From CAYRVX01 sp964427875 (GTDB taxonomy: Bacteria > Planctomycetota > Phycisphaerae > SM23-33): 64,000 nt of DNA. A program made the translations under genes and the position numbers. Below, piece after piece: positions 32,220 to 41,461 of this stretch. The notes under the pieces are model-generated. The model was not told the origin of the DNA, did not search any database, and was given only the letters and a program-made list of their open reading frames with translations. Position 1 is the stretch's first letter, and each line of letters opens with the position of its first letter. Location: positions 1-64,000 of the forward strand of contig CAYRVX010000011.1 of NCBI GenBank assembly GCA_964427875.1, written 5' to 3'.

Positions 32220-33688
32220 CGTTTTGTCCCTTCTGGTTTGGGTCTCCGGGGCCTCCGCCGGCTCTTGTCGCGGTCTCGCTTGCGTTGGGCGCGTTTCTTC
32301 TTCCTGGCGGCGGCTTCGGCCTCGGCGGCGCGGCTCCAGCGTTTCGGCGCGCCGCTGATCGGCTCGGCCATCTGGTCGAGCCAGGCATCGTAGAGCTTCT
32401 TCAGTTCCGCGACCTTCTCGGGGTGCTTGGCTGAGAGGTCGGTTGTTTCGCCAACGTCGGCGGCCAGGTCGAACAGCTCGCCCCGGTCCTTCTGGCCGAC
32501 GAGCTTCCACTTGCCCGACCGGACGGCCCACTTGCCTTCCCAGCCGCCCGAGCTCCAGAACATGTGCTCGTGGAGCTTGTCGACCCGCCCCTTCAGGGCC
32601 GGCAGCATGTTCTTTCCGTCGAGCGGTTTCCCGGCGGGCATGGGCAGTCCGGCGGCGGCCAGCGCGGTCGGGAGGATGTCGATGGAGAGGACCGGCACGT
32701 CGCAGGTCTTGCCGCCTTGGAGCCTCTTCGGCCAGGAGACGATGAATGGCACGCGGATGCCGCCTTCGTAGTCCTGCTGCTTGTACCCGCGCAGCGGCGC
32801 GTTGTCGGCGTGCATCGCCTTGGCTCCCCCGTTGTCCGTCAGGTATATCAGCAGCGTGTTCTCGAACAGCCCTTCCCGCTTCAGTGTCGCTACGATAGCC
32901 CCGACGCCGTCGTCGAGGTGCTTGAGCATGGCCGTAAGCGTGTCGCGCACCTCGTCGCCGGTCTGGCGTTTGATATCGCCGGCCGGGGCCTGCGGCGGGG
33001 TGTGCACGGCGTTGTAGGCCACGTACAGGAAGAACGGCTTGTCCCTGTGCCGCCGGATGAAGGAGACGGCCTCCTCGGTGATCCGATTGGTGAGGTAGCC
33101 TTCGTCGCGTATCGGCTTGAGCCCGCGGTATATCGGGTGGTCCGGGATGTTCAGGTCGAAGTAGTCGTGCGCTCCGCGGCCCATGAAGCCGTAGAACTCA
33201 TCGAAGCCCCGCTTGACGGCGTTGTACTCCAGCGTAAGGCCCATGTGCCACTTGCCCAGCGCGCCGCAGACGTATCCGGCCGGGCTGAGGTGCTGGGGGA
33301 AGAACACTTCATCCAGCGGCACGCCGGAGCCCCCCTCGCCGCCGGTGTACACACCGAAGCGCTGCTGGTAGCGTCCCGTCATCAGCCCGGCGCGCGTCGG
33401 CGAGCAGACGTGGCCGGTCGTGTAGCCATTCGTGCAGACCACGGCCTCCCGGGCCAGCGCATCGGTATGCGGGGTGCGGACCTCCCTGCGATGATGCCGG
33501 TTGTAGCTGACGTCGGCGTAGCCCTGATCGTCCGAGAGGATCACGACTATGTTGGGCGGGCGCCGCTTGCCCTCAACGGCGCCCCGAACGCCCCGGGGAA
33601 GCACGCCCGCCGCCGCGCCCGCCGCGATCCCCCTGCCCACCAGGGACAGCAGCTCGCGCCGACCGATCCGCCTGGCCATTCCCGTCAC
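32216..33688 (-). CDS. Cys-type sulfatase
   Basis: This encodes 490 residues. The N-terminus is Tat-like (ARRIGRRELLSLVGRGIAAG). Key sites are NIVVILSDDQGYADVSYN (metal-binding Asp pair) and the formylglycine site CSPTRAGLMTGRYQQRFG, matching C-x-P-x-R with the Cys to be oxidised. HADNAPLRGYKQQDYEGG and the C-terminal GELFDLAADVGETTDLSAKH are family-typical. The start is GTG 33688 with AAAGGAGCAC upstream, rather than ATG 33679. It likely removes sulfate esters from polysaccharides. It heads a unit with the SASA and PQQ genes. Confidence 0.9.
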   Translation of the reverse strand: MTGMARRIGRRELLSLVGRGIAAGAAAGVLPRGVRGAVEGKRRPPNIVVILSDDQGYADVSYNRHHRREVRTPHTDALAREAVVCTNGYTTGHVCSPTRAGLMTGRYQQRFGVYTGGEGGSGVPLDEVFFPQHLSPAGYVCGALGKWHMGLTLEYNAVKRGFDEFYGFMGRGAHDYFDLNIPDHPIYRGLKPIRDEGYLTNRITEEAVSFIRRHRDKPFFLYVAYNAVHTPPQAPAGDIKRQTGDEVRDTLTAMLKHLDDGVGAIVATLKREGLFENTLLIYLTDNGGAKAMHADNAPLRGYKQQDYEGGIRVPFIVSWPKRLQGGKTCDVPVLSIDILPTALAAAGLPMPAGKPLDGKNMLPALKGRVDKLHEHMFWSSGGWEGKWAVRSGKWKLVGQKDRGELFDLAADVGETTDLSAKHPEKVAELKKLYDAWLDQMAEPISGAPKRWSRAAEAEAAARKKKRAQRKRDRDKSRRRPRRPKPEGTKR

Positions 33689-33708
33689 GATCGTGCTCCT
33701 TTGCGGCC

Positions 33709-34035
33709 TCAGTTTGACTTGCGTGGCGCCTCGGCGCCCATCATCTGTAGTCTTCCGTGCTTGATCGAGAAGATCAGCGCCGTGGCCGCCGTGGCGCTCA
33801 GGCGCGGCGCGCTGTAGTAGTCCTGGGCGTTGTTGTCCCGGTTCGGCTGGTAGACGAACGTGCCGTCCGGGCAGTGGGACAGGTTGAAGAACCACTTGTG
33901 CTTGTCCATCAGGTTGCGGAAGGCCCGCGGCTCGATGGCCGCCCCGAGCGCCGTCCAGCCCATGCCCAGGATCGGCGAGCCGTGCGTGTCCGGGAAGGTC
34001 TTGTAGTTCTCGCCGATGCACCGGGCATCCTCCGC
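33709..34035 (-). pseudogene. 3' relic of a DUF6288-type protein
   Basis: The minus-strand frame before the stop reads TFPDTHGSPILGMGWTALGAAI and FRNLMDKHKWFFNLSHCPDGTF, then PRLSATAATALIFSIKH. This is the characteristic C-terminus of planctomycete DUF6288 terpenoid-cyclase-like toroid proteins, which are normally ~500 residues or more. Here only ~105 residues remain, with no start codon and no signal peptide; the upstream frame runs into unrelated sequence before the divergent gene at 34247. I infer a truncated remnant just upstream of the sulfatase. Confidence 0.6.
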
Positions 34036-34246
34036 TCGACTCCCGAGCGTCGCGGGCGGTCCTGCCGTGATTCTATCCTGGTTTGCCGTTCCCGCAAGCT
34101 CCTGGGCCCGTCCGCGGCCGCCGAAACCTCTTGCCCGCGAGTGTCGTTTCGTGGATAGGTGGACTTTTGGCCGGGGGTGAGTCGGCGATTTCAGGACGCG
34201 CAGGCGGAAGCGAAGCGAGACTCAAACGACGGAAAGGGTCCATGTC

Positions 34247-36706
34247 ATGAGACGCATTGCCGCCGCGGTTTCGGTCTGTCTGGCTGCCGCGCTGACGCCC
34301 GCGGCGCGGAGTGCGGGCCGGCCGATCCACGGCAACGTCGTACTCATCCTGGAAGGCGGGCTCAGCCGCGGCGGCGACTACCGGGCGGACGTGGAATTCG
34401 AGCTCGCCGTCAGAGACGGCAAGTGGCCCGAAGGCGGCTGGGGACACGGGCTGTGGTTCAGCCGGGGGCACCACAAGGCGGCCATCACGGCCAGCCGGAT
34501 CGACGGCGAGACGATCCACCTGACGCTGGACGTGAAGGTCTTCGGCGACTACTGGGTCAACGGCGGGCGGGCGAAGTACGAGATCGTCGTGAAGAACCGC
34601 CCCGGGCGGCTGGCAGGGACGTACACGGGCAGCTTCACGCAGAACGGCCCGAAGGGGCTGAACTTCCCTGCCCCCGGCGAGCCGGCGCCGCGGTTCCCCG
34701 ATCCGAGCGTCAAGGACGCCCCGGCCGTCGCCGTGAAGGGCAAGGTCGCCGGGCGGATCGACCCGCCCTGGCCGCGGCTGGTCAAGGGACACGTCCCCTT
34801 CAAGCCAAGCGAGCATCCGCGTCTGATCTTCCGCAAGAGCGACGTGCCCCTGATGAGGAAACGCGCCGAGGAGACGCCCGAGGGCCGGGCCATCATGCGG
34901 CGCGCCGAGGCCGTGCTCGGCAGCCGCGGGCCGAGCGAGGCGGACAAGTTCACCACCTGGCCGGCCGTCGGGTACGGCTTCGCCTACCAGATGACCGGCG
35001 ATGAGAAGTACGCCGAGAAGGCCCGCAAGATCGTGGACGCCACGATCTTCAAGAACCCCGCCGGGCGGCGGGGCAGGGGGATCAGCCAGGACATCCATCA
35101 CGGCCCGCGGCTTCAGGGGCTCGCGCTGGCATTCGACCTCTGCTGCGAGGCGTGGGAGAAGGCCTATCGCCTGAGGTGCATCGACGAGATCCGGATGCGG
35201 GCGCGGGAGCTGATGGCCGGCCAGTTCGAGGGGCGCAGGATGCGCGGCCTGAACCTCGGCTGGTGGTCGAACCACAACGCCATCCGCGTCGGCTGTGCGG
35301 CGCTGGGGGCCATCGCCGTCCAGGGCGAGAAGAACTCCCACGGTCAGACGATCGACTTCACCGAGGAGTTGGAGGTCTGCGCGCGGGAGCTTCGCGGCCA
35401 CTACCGTTACGGCCTGGGCAAGAGCGGCTACTGCATGGAGGGGTCGTTCTACAAGGTCATGACGATGCAGCGCGGCAGCGTTCACGCCGTCCACGCCTTC
35501 GAGCGGGCCCTGGGGTGGAAGGTCCTTGCGGACCTCGGCGACTTCGACCTCGTCGGGTACTTCATGGAGGCCGAGCCGGGCAGGAGCCCGAAGCTCGCCC
35601 CGGTGGTCTGGGCCGTCGCCATCGCCGGCGTGCCGGACGACATGATGCCCGGCGTCCGCTGGCTGCACGCGCGGACGGTCGGCCTCAAGGGCGACGGGAG
35701 CTTCGGCGTCGGCCACGGGCTCCTGGCGCCCTACGCCATGGCGACGTATCCCTTCGACGTGCCCGAGAGCCCCCCCTCGGAGAGCCTGCGGTGGGCCGCG
35801 CCGGACGAGAACAAGGGCCACTTCATCATCCGCCCGACCTGCAAGGACCGAGACGACATCGTGATGGTCCTGAACCTCAAGAGCGAGAGCCTGCGCGCCA
35901 GTTGGGCCGCCGCCAGGGCGGGCCCGCAGATGCACGTGCTGCTCCGCGGCTTCGGCAGGAAGTGGCTCGACGGCCGGTACCTGGTTAAGCCCTCGCTGCT
36001 GGCGGCCGCCGTCAACGAGCACCACGGCGCGACGATCACCTCGTACCGGCCGCTGGAGGACCGGGCGTTCGTAATCGACATGAACCTGGACCGGGCCTAC
36101 CTGCGGGAGGTGAAGGCCCCAGGGCAGGTCCGCCCCGAGGAATTCGGGGCGAAACGCGTCGTGCACCTGCCGTACTGGTCCAGGCCGCTTCTGGACTTCG
36201 GCGTCCGCGGCGAGCGCAGCATGGCCGTGGACTGCACGCACAAGAGCGGCTGTCCTCTGCTGGTGGCCGTCGTGGATCGCATCACGGTTCCGGCCTCGGC
36301 CGCCAGGCCGAAGGCCGAGAAGCGCCGGCCCACGGCCGACGAGAAGGAGCTCGCCTCGCTGCTGAAGTCGATGGGCGTGAAGCGTCCGCCGGCCGGGGGC
36401 GGCTCGGATCAGCCGACGGCCTGGCACCTGCCGATCAGCCGCGACGCGGGGAAGCTCAAGATCGACGCGGGCCGCTTCGTGATCGGCGAGCCGGACGGGC
36501 CGACCCTCGCGGGCGTGCTCGTGACGCCGGGCAAGCTGGCGCCCACGTCCGTCTCCGCAAAGGGCGAAGGGACGTACTTTGTGGTCTTCACTCTCCAGGG
36601 CGGCCGGTCGCCGCGGTTCGACGTGACCGGCGAGGGGCTTGGGGCGACGGTGAAGGTCGGCCGGCGAACGATTCGCTTCGAGAAAGGCACGCTCGTGCTC
36701 CAGTAG
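34247..36706 (+). CDS. Large secreted heparinase-like protein
   Basis: This encodes 819 residues. A signal peptide (VSVCLAAALTPAARSAG) is followed by a beta domain (residues ~27-140) and then the alpha/alpha-toroid text EHPRLIFRKSDVPLMRKRAE, 'VGYGFAYQMTGDEKYAEKAR', 'GISQDIHHGPRLQGLALAFD', 'GWWSNHNAIRVGCAALGA', with later beta-sandwich. The HPRL(I/L)F opening and toroid repeat are usual for the heparinase II/III-like and DUF4962-type lyase proteins. A catalytic set cannot be assigned by eye. It is the longest CAZyme-like gene here and has no co-directional neighbour. Confidence 0.7.
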   Translation: MRRIAAAVSVCLAAALTPAARSAGRPIHGNVVLILEGGLSRGGDYRADVEFELAVRDGKWPEGGWGHGLWFSRGHHKAAITASRIDGETIHLTLDVKVFGDYWVNGGRAKYEIVVKNRPGRLAGTYTGSFTQNGPKGLNFPAPGEPAPRFPDPSVKDAPAVAVKGKVAGRIDPPWPRLVKGHVPFKPSEHPRLIFRKSDVPLMRKRAEETPEGRAIMRRAEAVLGSRGPSEADKFTTWPAVGYGFAYQMTGDEKYAEKARKIVDATIFKNPAGRRGRGISQDIHHGPRLQGLALAFDLCCEAWEKAYRLRCIDEIRMRARELMAGQFEGRRMRGLNLGWWSNHNAIRVGCAALGAIAVQGEKNSHGQTIDFTEELEVCARELRGHYRYGLGKSGYCMEGSFYKVMTMQRGSVHAVHAFERALGWKVLADLGDFDLVGYFMEAEPGRSPKLAPVVWAVAIAGVPDDMMPGVRWLHARTVGLKGDGSFGVGHGLLAPYAMATYPFDVPESPPSESLRWAAPDENKGHFIIRPTCKDRDDIVMVLNLKSESLRASWAAARAGPQMHVLLRGFGRKWLDGRYLVKPSLLAAAVNEHHGATITSYRPLEDRAFVIDMNLDRAYLREVKAPGQVRPEEFGAKRVVHLPYWSRPLLDFGVRGERSMAVDCTHKSGCPLLVAVVDRITVPASAARPKAEKRRPTADEKELASLLKSMGVKRPPAGGGSDQPTAWHLPISRDAGKLKIDAGRFVIGEPDGPTLAGVLVTPGKLAPTSVSAKGEGTYFVVFTLQGGRSPRFDVTGEGLGATVKVGRRTIRFEKGTLVLQ

Positions 36707-36749
36707 AGCGCCCGCGGGCTGCCCTCGCGGCCGGGACGCCGAGACGTGC

Positions 36750-36945
36750 TCACTCGCCGATGATCTCCACTCCGCAGAGGAGCGTCCGGCCCCTGCTCGC
36801 CGACAGCGAGACGTCCAGCTCGCCGGTGACCTGCACGCCCTTGAACTCGCGCACCACGGCCTTGTTCGCCCGGCCGGCGGCCTTGGCGACGTCGAAGTCG
36901 CGGCACGGCCGGCGCGGATGGCCGGGCCCGTCGTCTGCCGACGTC
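36750..36945 (-). pseudogene. Malectin-like C-terminal relic
   Basis: The minus-strand frame ends RDFDVAKAAGRANKAVVREF, then GVQVTGELDVSLSASRG and LLCGVEIIGE. This is the usual C-terminus of malectin-like domain proteins in planctomycetes. No complete gene precedes it; the frame overlaps the stop of the SMP-30 gene by two bases. The relic is short (~63 codons) and lacks its own start. It was probably separated from its parent by a deletion. Confidence 0.5.
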
Positions 36946-37843
36946 ACTCGGCGCCCTTGACGCGCATGCGAATCCCGTACAGCCCCTTGCCGGCCGTGAT
37001 GAACAAGGTCTTCCTGTCCTTGCCCCCGAAGCAGACGTTCGCCGTCCAGCGCTGCGGGACGTCGATGTGCTCGATCTTGCTGCCCGCCTTGTCGAACACG
37101 GTGACCCCGCGGCCGGTCAGGTACACGTTGCCCTCGCTGTCGATCGTCATCCCGTCGGAGCCCATCTTGCAGAACAGCTTCCTGTTCGACAGCGTGCCAT
37201 CCTTGTTGGTGTCGTATACGTACGTCTTCCTGCCGCGGATGTCGGCCACGTAGAGCTTCCTGCCGTCCGGCGTGCCGATGATCCCGTTCGGCTGCACGAG
37301 GCCGTCGGCCACCCGGACGAGCCGTTTGCGGTCGGCCGACAGGTGGTAGACGCACTGGGCGTCCTGCTCCATCGGCCCGCGCTTCCAGTACGGGCGCTTG
37401 TAGAACGGATCGGTGAAGTAGACGCCCCCGTCGGGGCGGACCCACAGGTCGTTGGGGCCGTTCAGCAGCTTGCCCTTGTAGTCCCTGACGAGAACGGTCA
37501 CCTTCCCCGCCGGATCGATGGACCACAACTGGTTCTTCTCATCCGCGCAGGCCAGCAGATTGCCCTTCTTGTCGAAGTACAGCCCGTTCGACCGCCCGCA
37601 CGGCTTCAGGAAGGTCGAGAGCTTGCCCTCGGCGCTCCACTTCATGATCCGGTCGTTGGGCTGATCGGTGAAGAACACGTTGCCGTTGGCGTCGACGGCG
37701 GGCCCTTCGGTGAACTTGAAGCCGTCCGCCAGCTTCTCCAGGTTCCTGTCGGGCGCAACAACGCCCTTGTCGCCGCCGCAGGCGGGGTCACCGAACACGG
37801 TCACAAGTGCGATCGCCGCCGTCAGGGCCGGCTTTCTCATCAT
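36944..37843 (-). CDS. SMP-30/gluconolactonase-like secreted beta-propeller
   Basis: This encodes 299 residues with a signal peptide or lipobox-like ending (GDPACGGDKG). The six-blade propeller shows FTEGPAVDANGNVFFTDQPN, 'GRSNGLYFDKKGNLLACAD', 'LLNGPNDLWVRPDGGVYFTDPFY', 'VQPNGIIGTPDGRKLYVAD' and 'GMTIDSEGNVYLTGRG'. The EGP, NDL, PNG and SDGM pattern matches SMP-30/gluconolactonase metal-binding residues (E, N, N, D). The start ATG 37843 follows AAAGGAGAGACC. It would act on sugar lactones outside the cytoplasm. It is divergent from the DUF1080 gene. Confidence 0.85.
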   Translation of the reverse strand: MMRKPALTAAIALVTVFGDPACGGDKGVVAPDRNLEKLADGFKFTEGPAVDANGNVFFTDQPNDRIMKWSAEGKLSTFLKPCGRSNGLYFDKKGNLLACADEKNQLWSIDPAGKVTVLVRDYKGKLLNGPNDLWVRPDGGVYFTDPFYKRPYWKRGPMEQDAQCVYHLSADRKRLVRVADGLVQPNGIIGTPDGRKLYVADIRGRKTYVYDTNKDGTLSNRKLFCKMGSDGMTIDSEGNVYLTGRGVTVFDKAGSKIEHIDVPQRWTANVCFGGKDRKTLFITAGKGLYGIRMRVKGAE

Positions 37844-38046
37844 TGGTCTCTCCTTTGCTAAAGTGCCTTGCCCATCATACCTGTCACGGCCCGCCAACGC
37901 AGGCCCCAAGAGCCGCCGCGACGGATCACACGGCGCGCGGCCCTTGACTCCGCCCGTGCTTTCCCTATGCTGAGGCATCGCAGGAGGCCGTCCCGGCGGA
38001 CGGGCGGCCGACTTGCGACTGCTATCTGGAGCTTCGAAAGGAGAGC
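37844..38046. other. Divergent region between SMP-30 and DUF1080 genes
   Basis: 203 bases with a short AAAG-rich segment at both ends that forms the two ribosome-binding sites. No clear promoter hexamers are seen. Confidence 0.3.
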
Positions 38047-39342
38047 ATGATGAAACGCGCAGCTCTGATGCTTTGTGTGACGTGTGTGGTGCTGTTCGGC
38101 CTGTCGCCGGCCATGGGCGCCGAGGAGGCCGTCGAGCCGAAGGCAAAGACCGTGCTGTTCGACGGCAAGAGCTTCGACGGCTGGTCCCGCTACCTGCGAG
38201 GCAAGGGCAACGTGGACGAGACGTGGACGGTCAAGGCCGACGGCGTGCTGGCCTGCACGGGGCGCCCTGCCGGGTACATCCGCACGGAGAAGGCCTACAG
38301 GAACTACAAGTTCCACGTCGAGTACCGCTGGGCGGGGCGGACCGGCAATAACGGCATTCTCGTCCACATGGTGGGCGACGACCGCGTCTGGCCAAAGAGC
38401 CTCGAATGCCAGGGCATGTTCCGCAACCAGGGCGACTTCTTCGAGATCGGCGGGGTGAAGTTCAACGAGCACGCCAGCGGCGGCCATCGCGCCGGCGGCC
38501 GACGGGTTATCAAGTACGGCGAGCACAACGAGAAGGAGCCCGGCGAGTGGAACGTCTACGAGGTGTGGTGCGTCGGCGGCACGGTCCGGCCGTACGTAAA
38601 CGGCAAGCTCATGAACGAGGCCACCGACTGCTCGCTGACGGCCGGGAAGATATGCCTCCAGAGCGAGGGGGCGCCCATCGAGTTTCGCAACATCTACATC
38701 GAGCCGGCCAACGACAAGAACAAGCCCTGGCCGGTGGTCCCCACGAAGAAGATGGTGCTGTTCAACGGCAAGGACCTGGACGGCTGGGTGCGGTTCATCC
38801 CCAACGACAAGCGCGACAGGACGACCAAACAGTGGACCGTGGACAAGGTCTGGAGCGTCGCCGACGGCGTGATCCGCTGCGCCGGCAAGCCCAACGGCTA
38901 CATCCGGACGTGTGACAGCTACGCCGACTACAAGCTGCACCTGGAGTGGCGCTGGACGGAGAAGCCCACGAACAGCGGCGTGCTGCTGCACCGCGCGGGG
39001 ATCGATAGGACCTGGCCCAAGTGCATCGAGGCCCAGCTCATGAACCAGAACGCCGGGGACTTCTGGCTTCTGAGCCAATCGACGCTCAACGTCGGCGGCA
39101 AGCAGGTCGGGCCCAAGGGCTTCGCCAACATCAAGAAGAAGCACCCCTCCAACGAGAAGCCCCCCGGCGAGTGGAACACGTATGACATCGCCTGCGATGG
39201 CGGCACGGTCAAGCTCAGCATCAACGGGCTGCTCCAGAACGAGGGCACCGACGCGAGCCCCTCCAGTGGCCCGATCTGCCTCCAGAGCGAAGGCAGCCCC
39301 ATCGAGTTCCGGAATATCTACCTGGAGCCGCTCGAGAAGTAA
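38047..39342 (+). CDS. Secreted protein with two DUF1080 (3-keto-disaccharide hydrolase) domains
   Basis: This encodes 431 residues. After a signal peptide (LMLCVTCVVLFGLSPAMG) there are two full DUF1080 repeats: TVLFDGKSFDGWSRYL...GYIRTEKAYRNYKFHVEYRW...NNGILVHM...PIEFRNIYIEP and MVLFNGKDLDGWVRF...GYIRTCDSYADYKLHLEWRW...NSGVLLHR...PIEFRNIYLEP. Each has the jelly-roll fold thought to hydrolyse 3-keto sugars. A single-domain protein is ~200-230 residues, so this is a duplication. The two halves differ enough that both may be kept for separate substrates. Starts at ATG 38047 after AAAGGAGAGC. Confidence 0.9.
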   Translation: MMKRAALMLCVTCVVLFGLSPAMGAEEAVEPKAKTVLFDGKSFDGWSRYLRGKGNVDETWTVKADGVLACTGRPAGYIRTEKAYRNYKFHVEYRWAGRTGNNGILVHMVGDDRVWPKSLECQGMFRNQGDFFEIGGVKFNEHASGGHRAGGRRVIKYGEHNEKEPGEWNVYEVWCVGGTVRPYVNGKLMNEATDCSLTAGKICLQSEGAPIEFRNIYIEPANDKNKPWPVVPTKKMVLFNGKDLDGWVRFIPNDKRDRTTKQWTVDKVWSVADGVIRCAGKPNGYIRTCDSYADYKLHLEWRWTEKPTNSGVLLHRAGIDRTWPKCIEAQLMNQNAGDFWLLSQSTLNVGGKQVGPKGFANIKKKHPSNEKPPGEWNTYDIACDGGTVKLSINGLLQNEGTDASPSSGPICLQSEGSPIEFRNIYLEPLEK

Positions 39343-39364
39343 TGGTGTCGGGTGGGGCGTACGG

Positions 39365-39394
39365 GCACGGCTGTCGGGGGCCGGTGAGCCGTGC
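39365..39394 (+). terminator. Stem-loop after the DUF1080 gene
   Basis: GCACGGCT (39365-39372) pairs perfectly with AGCCGTGC (39387-39394) 23 bases past the stop. No T-run. Confidence 0.35.
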
Positions 39395-39490
39395 GGCCAA
39401 GGCCCGACGGCCTGCATTCCTGCGGGCCGCGGGTGCGGACCCATGCGCGGGGCGGCGCGAAGCAAGGTCCAGTTGGCACGAGGCCAAACG

Positions 39491-40627
39491 ATGAGCAGAC
39501 CGGTCTTGTCCGTGGCGGGGGCCGGGGCCGTGTTGTGGTCGGCGGCGTGCCTTTCCGCCGCGGAAGGGCCGTCGGCGAAAGCCGATCTCGGCGCCGAGGC
39601 CCTGGGCAACGAAGTCTCCACCAGCGGATGGATCGTCTTCGCCGCTCACCCGTTGGAGATCAAGCGGGGCAAGCTCATCCAGAAGAAGCAGGACAGGGGG
39701 CAACTGGACCTCTACCTCGCCCGCCCCGACGGCTCGAAGCTCCGGAACATCACGAACAGCGAGGGCTACCACGAGTACGGCGGACGCTTCTCGCCGGACG
39801 GCAGGAAGATGCTCTACCGCCAACTGGCGAAGGGCAGGAAGCTCAACCACGATCAGTGGGGCATGTTCGGACAGCTTGTGATCGCCGATGCCGACGGGTC
39901 GAGCCCGGTCGTCCAGGGCGCCGACGGCGAGCTGCCCTGGGCCTCGTGGAGCCCCGACGCCAAGCGGGTCGCCTGCCTCTACAAGAGGCAGGGCGTGATC
40001 CGCATCCACGACCTGGCGACGAAGAAGGTCCTCAAGGAGATGCCGCGGCAGGGGATCTTCCAGCAGTTGTTCTGGTCGCCGGACGGCAGGCGCCTCGTCG
40101 GCACGGCCAACGTGAGAGGGCGGCAGTGGAACATCCTCAGCGTGGACATCCAGACGGGCAAGGCCGCGCTGCTCTCGCGATCGTTCAGTTGCACGCCGGA
40201 CTGGTTCCGGAAGGACGCGGCGCGCGTGATCCACTCCAACCGCACACCGGGCATGACGACCCGGCTGAGCCGGGATGCCAACAGGTACGGCTTCACCGTA
40301 CTGATGCAGGCGACGGCCGACGGCAAGACCCGGACGCTGGTCTATGGCCGGCTGTGGAAGCACGTGTACTTTGGCTGCACCTCGCCGGACGACAGGTACG
40401 TGATCTTCTCGGACGATCCGCAGGACGGGCTCGTCGTCGGCGAGATGCACCTGGTCCGCCTGGCCGACACGCCGATCGTGGCGCCCGAGCCGGCCTTCCC
40501 GGAACTGAAGCAGCGCTATCCCAACGCGAAGGACGGCCCGGTCCTGGACCTCAAGCTCCCCGGCGGCGCGCCGCTGAGAGGCTTCGAGCCGCACTGGACG
40601 TACGCCGAGATCGGGGATGGGAGATGA
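39491..40627 (+). CDS. PD40/TolB-like secreted propeller
   Basis: This encodes 378 residues with a signal peptide (SVAGAGAVLWSAACLSAAEG). The body has repeated WD40-like PD40 motifs: 'DGSKLRNITNSEGYHEYGGRFSPDGRKMLY', 'LPWASWSPDAKRVACLY', 'QQLFWSPDGRRLVGTA', 'PDDRYVIFSDDPQDG'. Such propellers are used as exported binding scaffolds. Its stop overlaps or nearly overlaps a following small ORF, so it could begin the O-acetylation operon. The substrate is unknown. Confidence 0.75.
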   Translation: MSRPVLSVAGAGAVLWSAACLSAAEGPSAKADLGAEALGNEVSTSGWIVFAAHPLEIKRGKLIQKKQDRGQLDLYLARPDGSKLRNITNSEGYHEYGGRFSPDGRKMLYRQLAKGRKLNHDQWGMFGQLVIADADGSSPVVQGADGELPWASWSPDAKRVACLYKRQGVIRIHDLATKKVLKEMPRQGIFQQLFWSPDGRRLVGTANVRGRQWNILSVDIQTGKAALLSRSFSCTPDWFRKDAARVIHSNRTPGMTTRLSRDANRYGFTVLMQATADGKTRTLVYGRLWKHVYFGCTSPDDRYVIFSDDPQDGLVVGEMHLVRLADTPIVAPEPAFPELKQRYPNAKDGPVLDLKLPGGAPLRGFEPHWTYAEIGDGR

Positions 40628-40701
40628 TCCCACGACGTCGTCAGACACGTTCCGCCCGTCGGTCCCGCCGGGCCGGCAGACGCACCGCAAAGGGGAACGA
40701 C

Positions 40702-40908
40702 GTGTACCGTGCGAAGGGCAAATGGGTGCTTCTGCCGGCGGCGGCCGCCCTGTCGTCCCAGGCCGCCGGCGCGAAGGGCGCGGGGAAGCTGGATGAGCTG
40801 GGCGTGGAATGCTACGTGCAGTACAAGCACAAGCCAAGCAGCAGGTATCGATCGCTCAATGACTTCCTGGTCAAGAAACTGAAGGGCCGGGCGGGATCGC
40901 AGCGATGA
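40702..40908 (+). CDS. Small protein ahead of the O-acetylation genes
   Basis: The frame is open from ATG 40624 (which overlaps the previous stop as ATGA) to 40908. I prefer GTG 40702 because AAAGGGGAACGAC precedes it; the alternative adds 26 Arg-rich residues. The 68-residue product begins with a short hydrophobic helix (KWVLLPAAAALSSQAAGA) and ends basic. No family recognised. Its stop overlaps the next ATG by four bases, so it belongs to the operon. Confidence 0.5.
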   Translation: MYRAKGKWVLLPAAAALSSQAAGAKGAGKLDELGVECYVQYKHKPSSRYRSLNDFLVKKLKGRAGSQR

Positions 40909-41447
40909 GACACGCCGGCGCGGGTCCTGCCGTCACGTCGGGGTCCACATCGGGCGGGCCGGGTCCGGTGCGTGCCTGCGCCGTCGTCGCCTCGCTGGGG
41001 CTGGGCATCTGGCTGCTGGCCGCCTGGACCGACAGCGGCGAGGACGGATACGTCACCACGCTCGGACGCGTGGAAGTGACGGCTCGCCTCCTGAGGCGGC
41101 CGGAGGTGTTCCCCGACCTCGGCGCATACCGATACACCTGGGTCCTGATGTACGAAGTGCTCGACGTCCACAGGCAGGACCCGAACGGCAGGTACCGCCT
41201 CGAGCCCGGCGACGTGATTTTCGTCGGCCACTACAAGCCCTGGATGCCCCGCGGGCGGATCAGGGACGAGGACTCAGGCGAGGCCCCGCTGGGCGGGAAG
41301 CTGACGCGCTTCGTCGCCGGCGAGGCCCATCGCATGGCCCTGGACTACGAGCTGGGGGACCTCGCGCCGAGCGGGGCGCTGGATTACTGCTACCCGCCGG
41401 AAGGCAACCGGTTCTTCGCCGTCTGGACGAACCCCACCGGCCTGTGA
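40905..41447 (+). CDS. Membrane-anchored exported protein of the O-acetylation operon
   Basis: This encodes 180 residues. One N-terminal membrane helix (ACAVVASLGLGIWLLAAW) is followed by a beta-rich outer domain (VTTLGRVEVTARLLRRPEVF, YRLEPGDVIFVGHYKPWMPR). It is coupled to the preceding small ORF by ATGA and lies 14 bases before the MBOAT gene, so it probably belongs to the same complex or step. No family recognised. Confidence 0.6.
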   Translation: MRHAGAGPAVTSGSTSGGPGPVRACAVVASLGLGIWLLAAWTDSGEDGYVTTLGRVEVTARLLRRPEVFPDLGAYRYTWVLMYEVLDVHRQDPNGRYRLEPGDVIFVGHYKPWMPRGRIRDEDSGEAPLGGKLTRFVAGEAHRMALDYELGDLAPSGALDYCYPPEGNRFFAVWTNPTGL

Positions 41448-41461
41448 GCCGGACGTGACGC

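Noticed and set aside
34073..36427. A 784-codon minus-strand frame
   Set aside because: It is the antisense of the large heparinase-like gene and has a random GC-rich composition.
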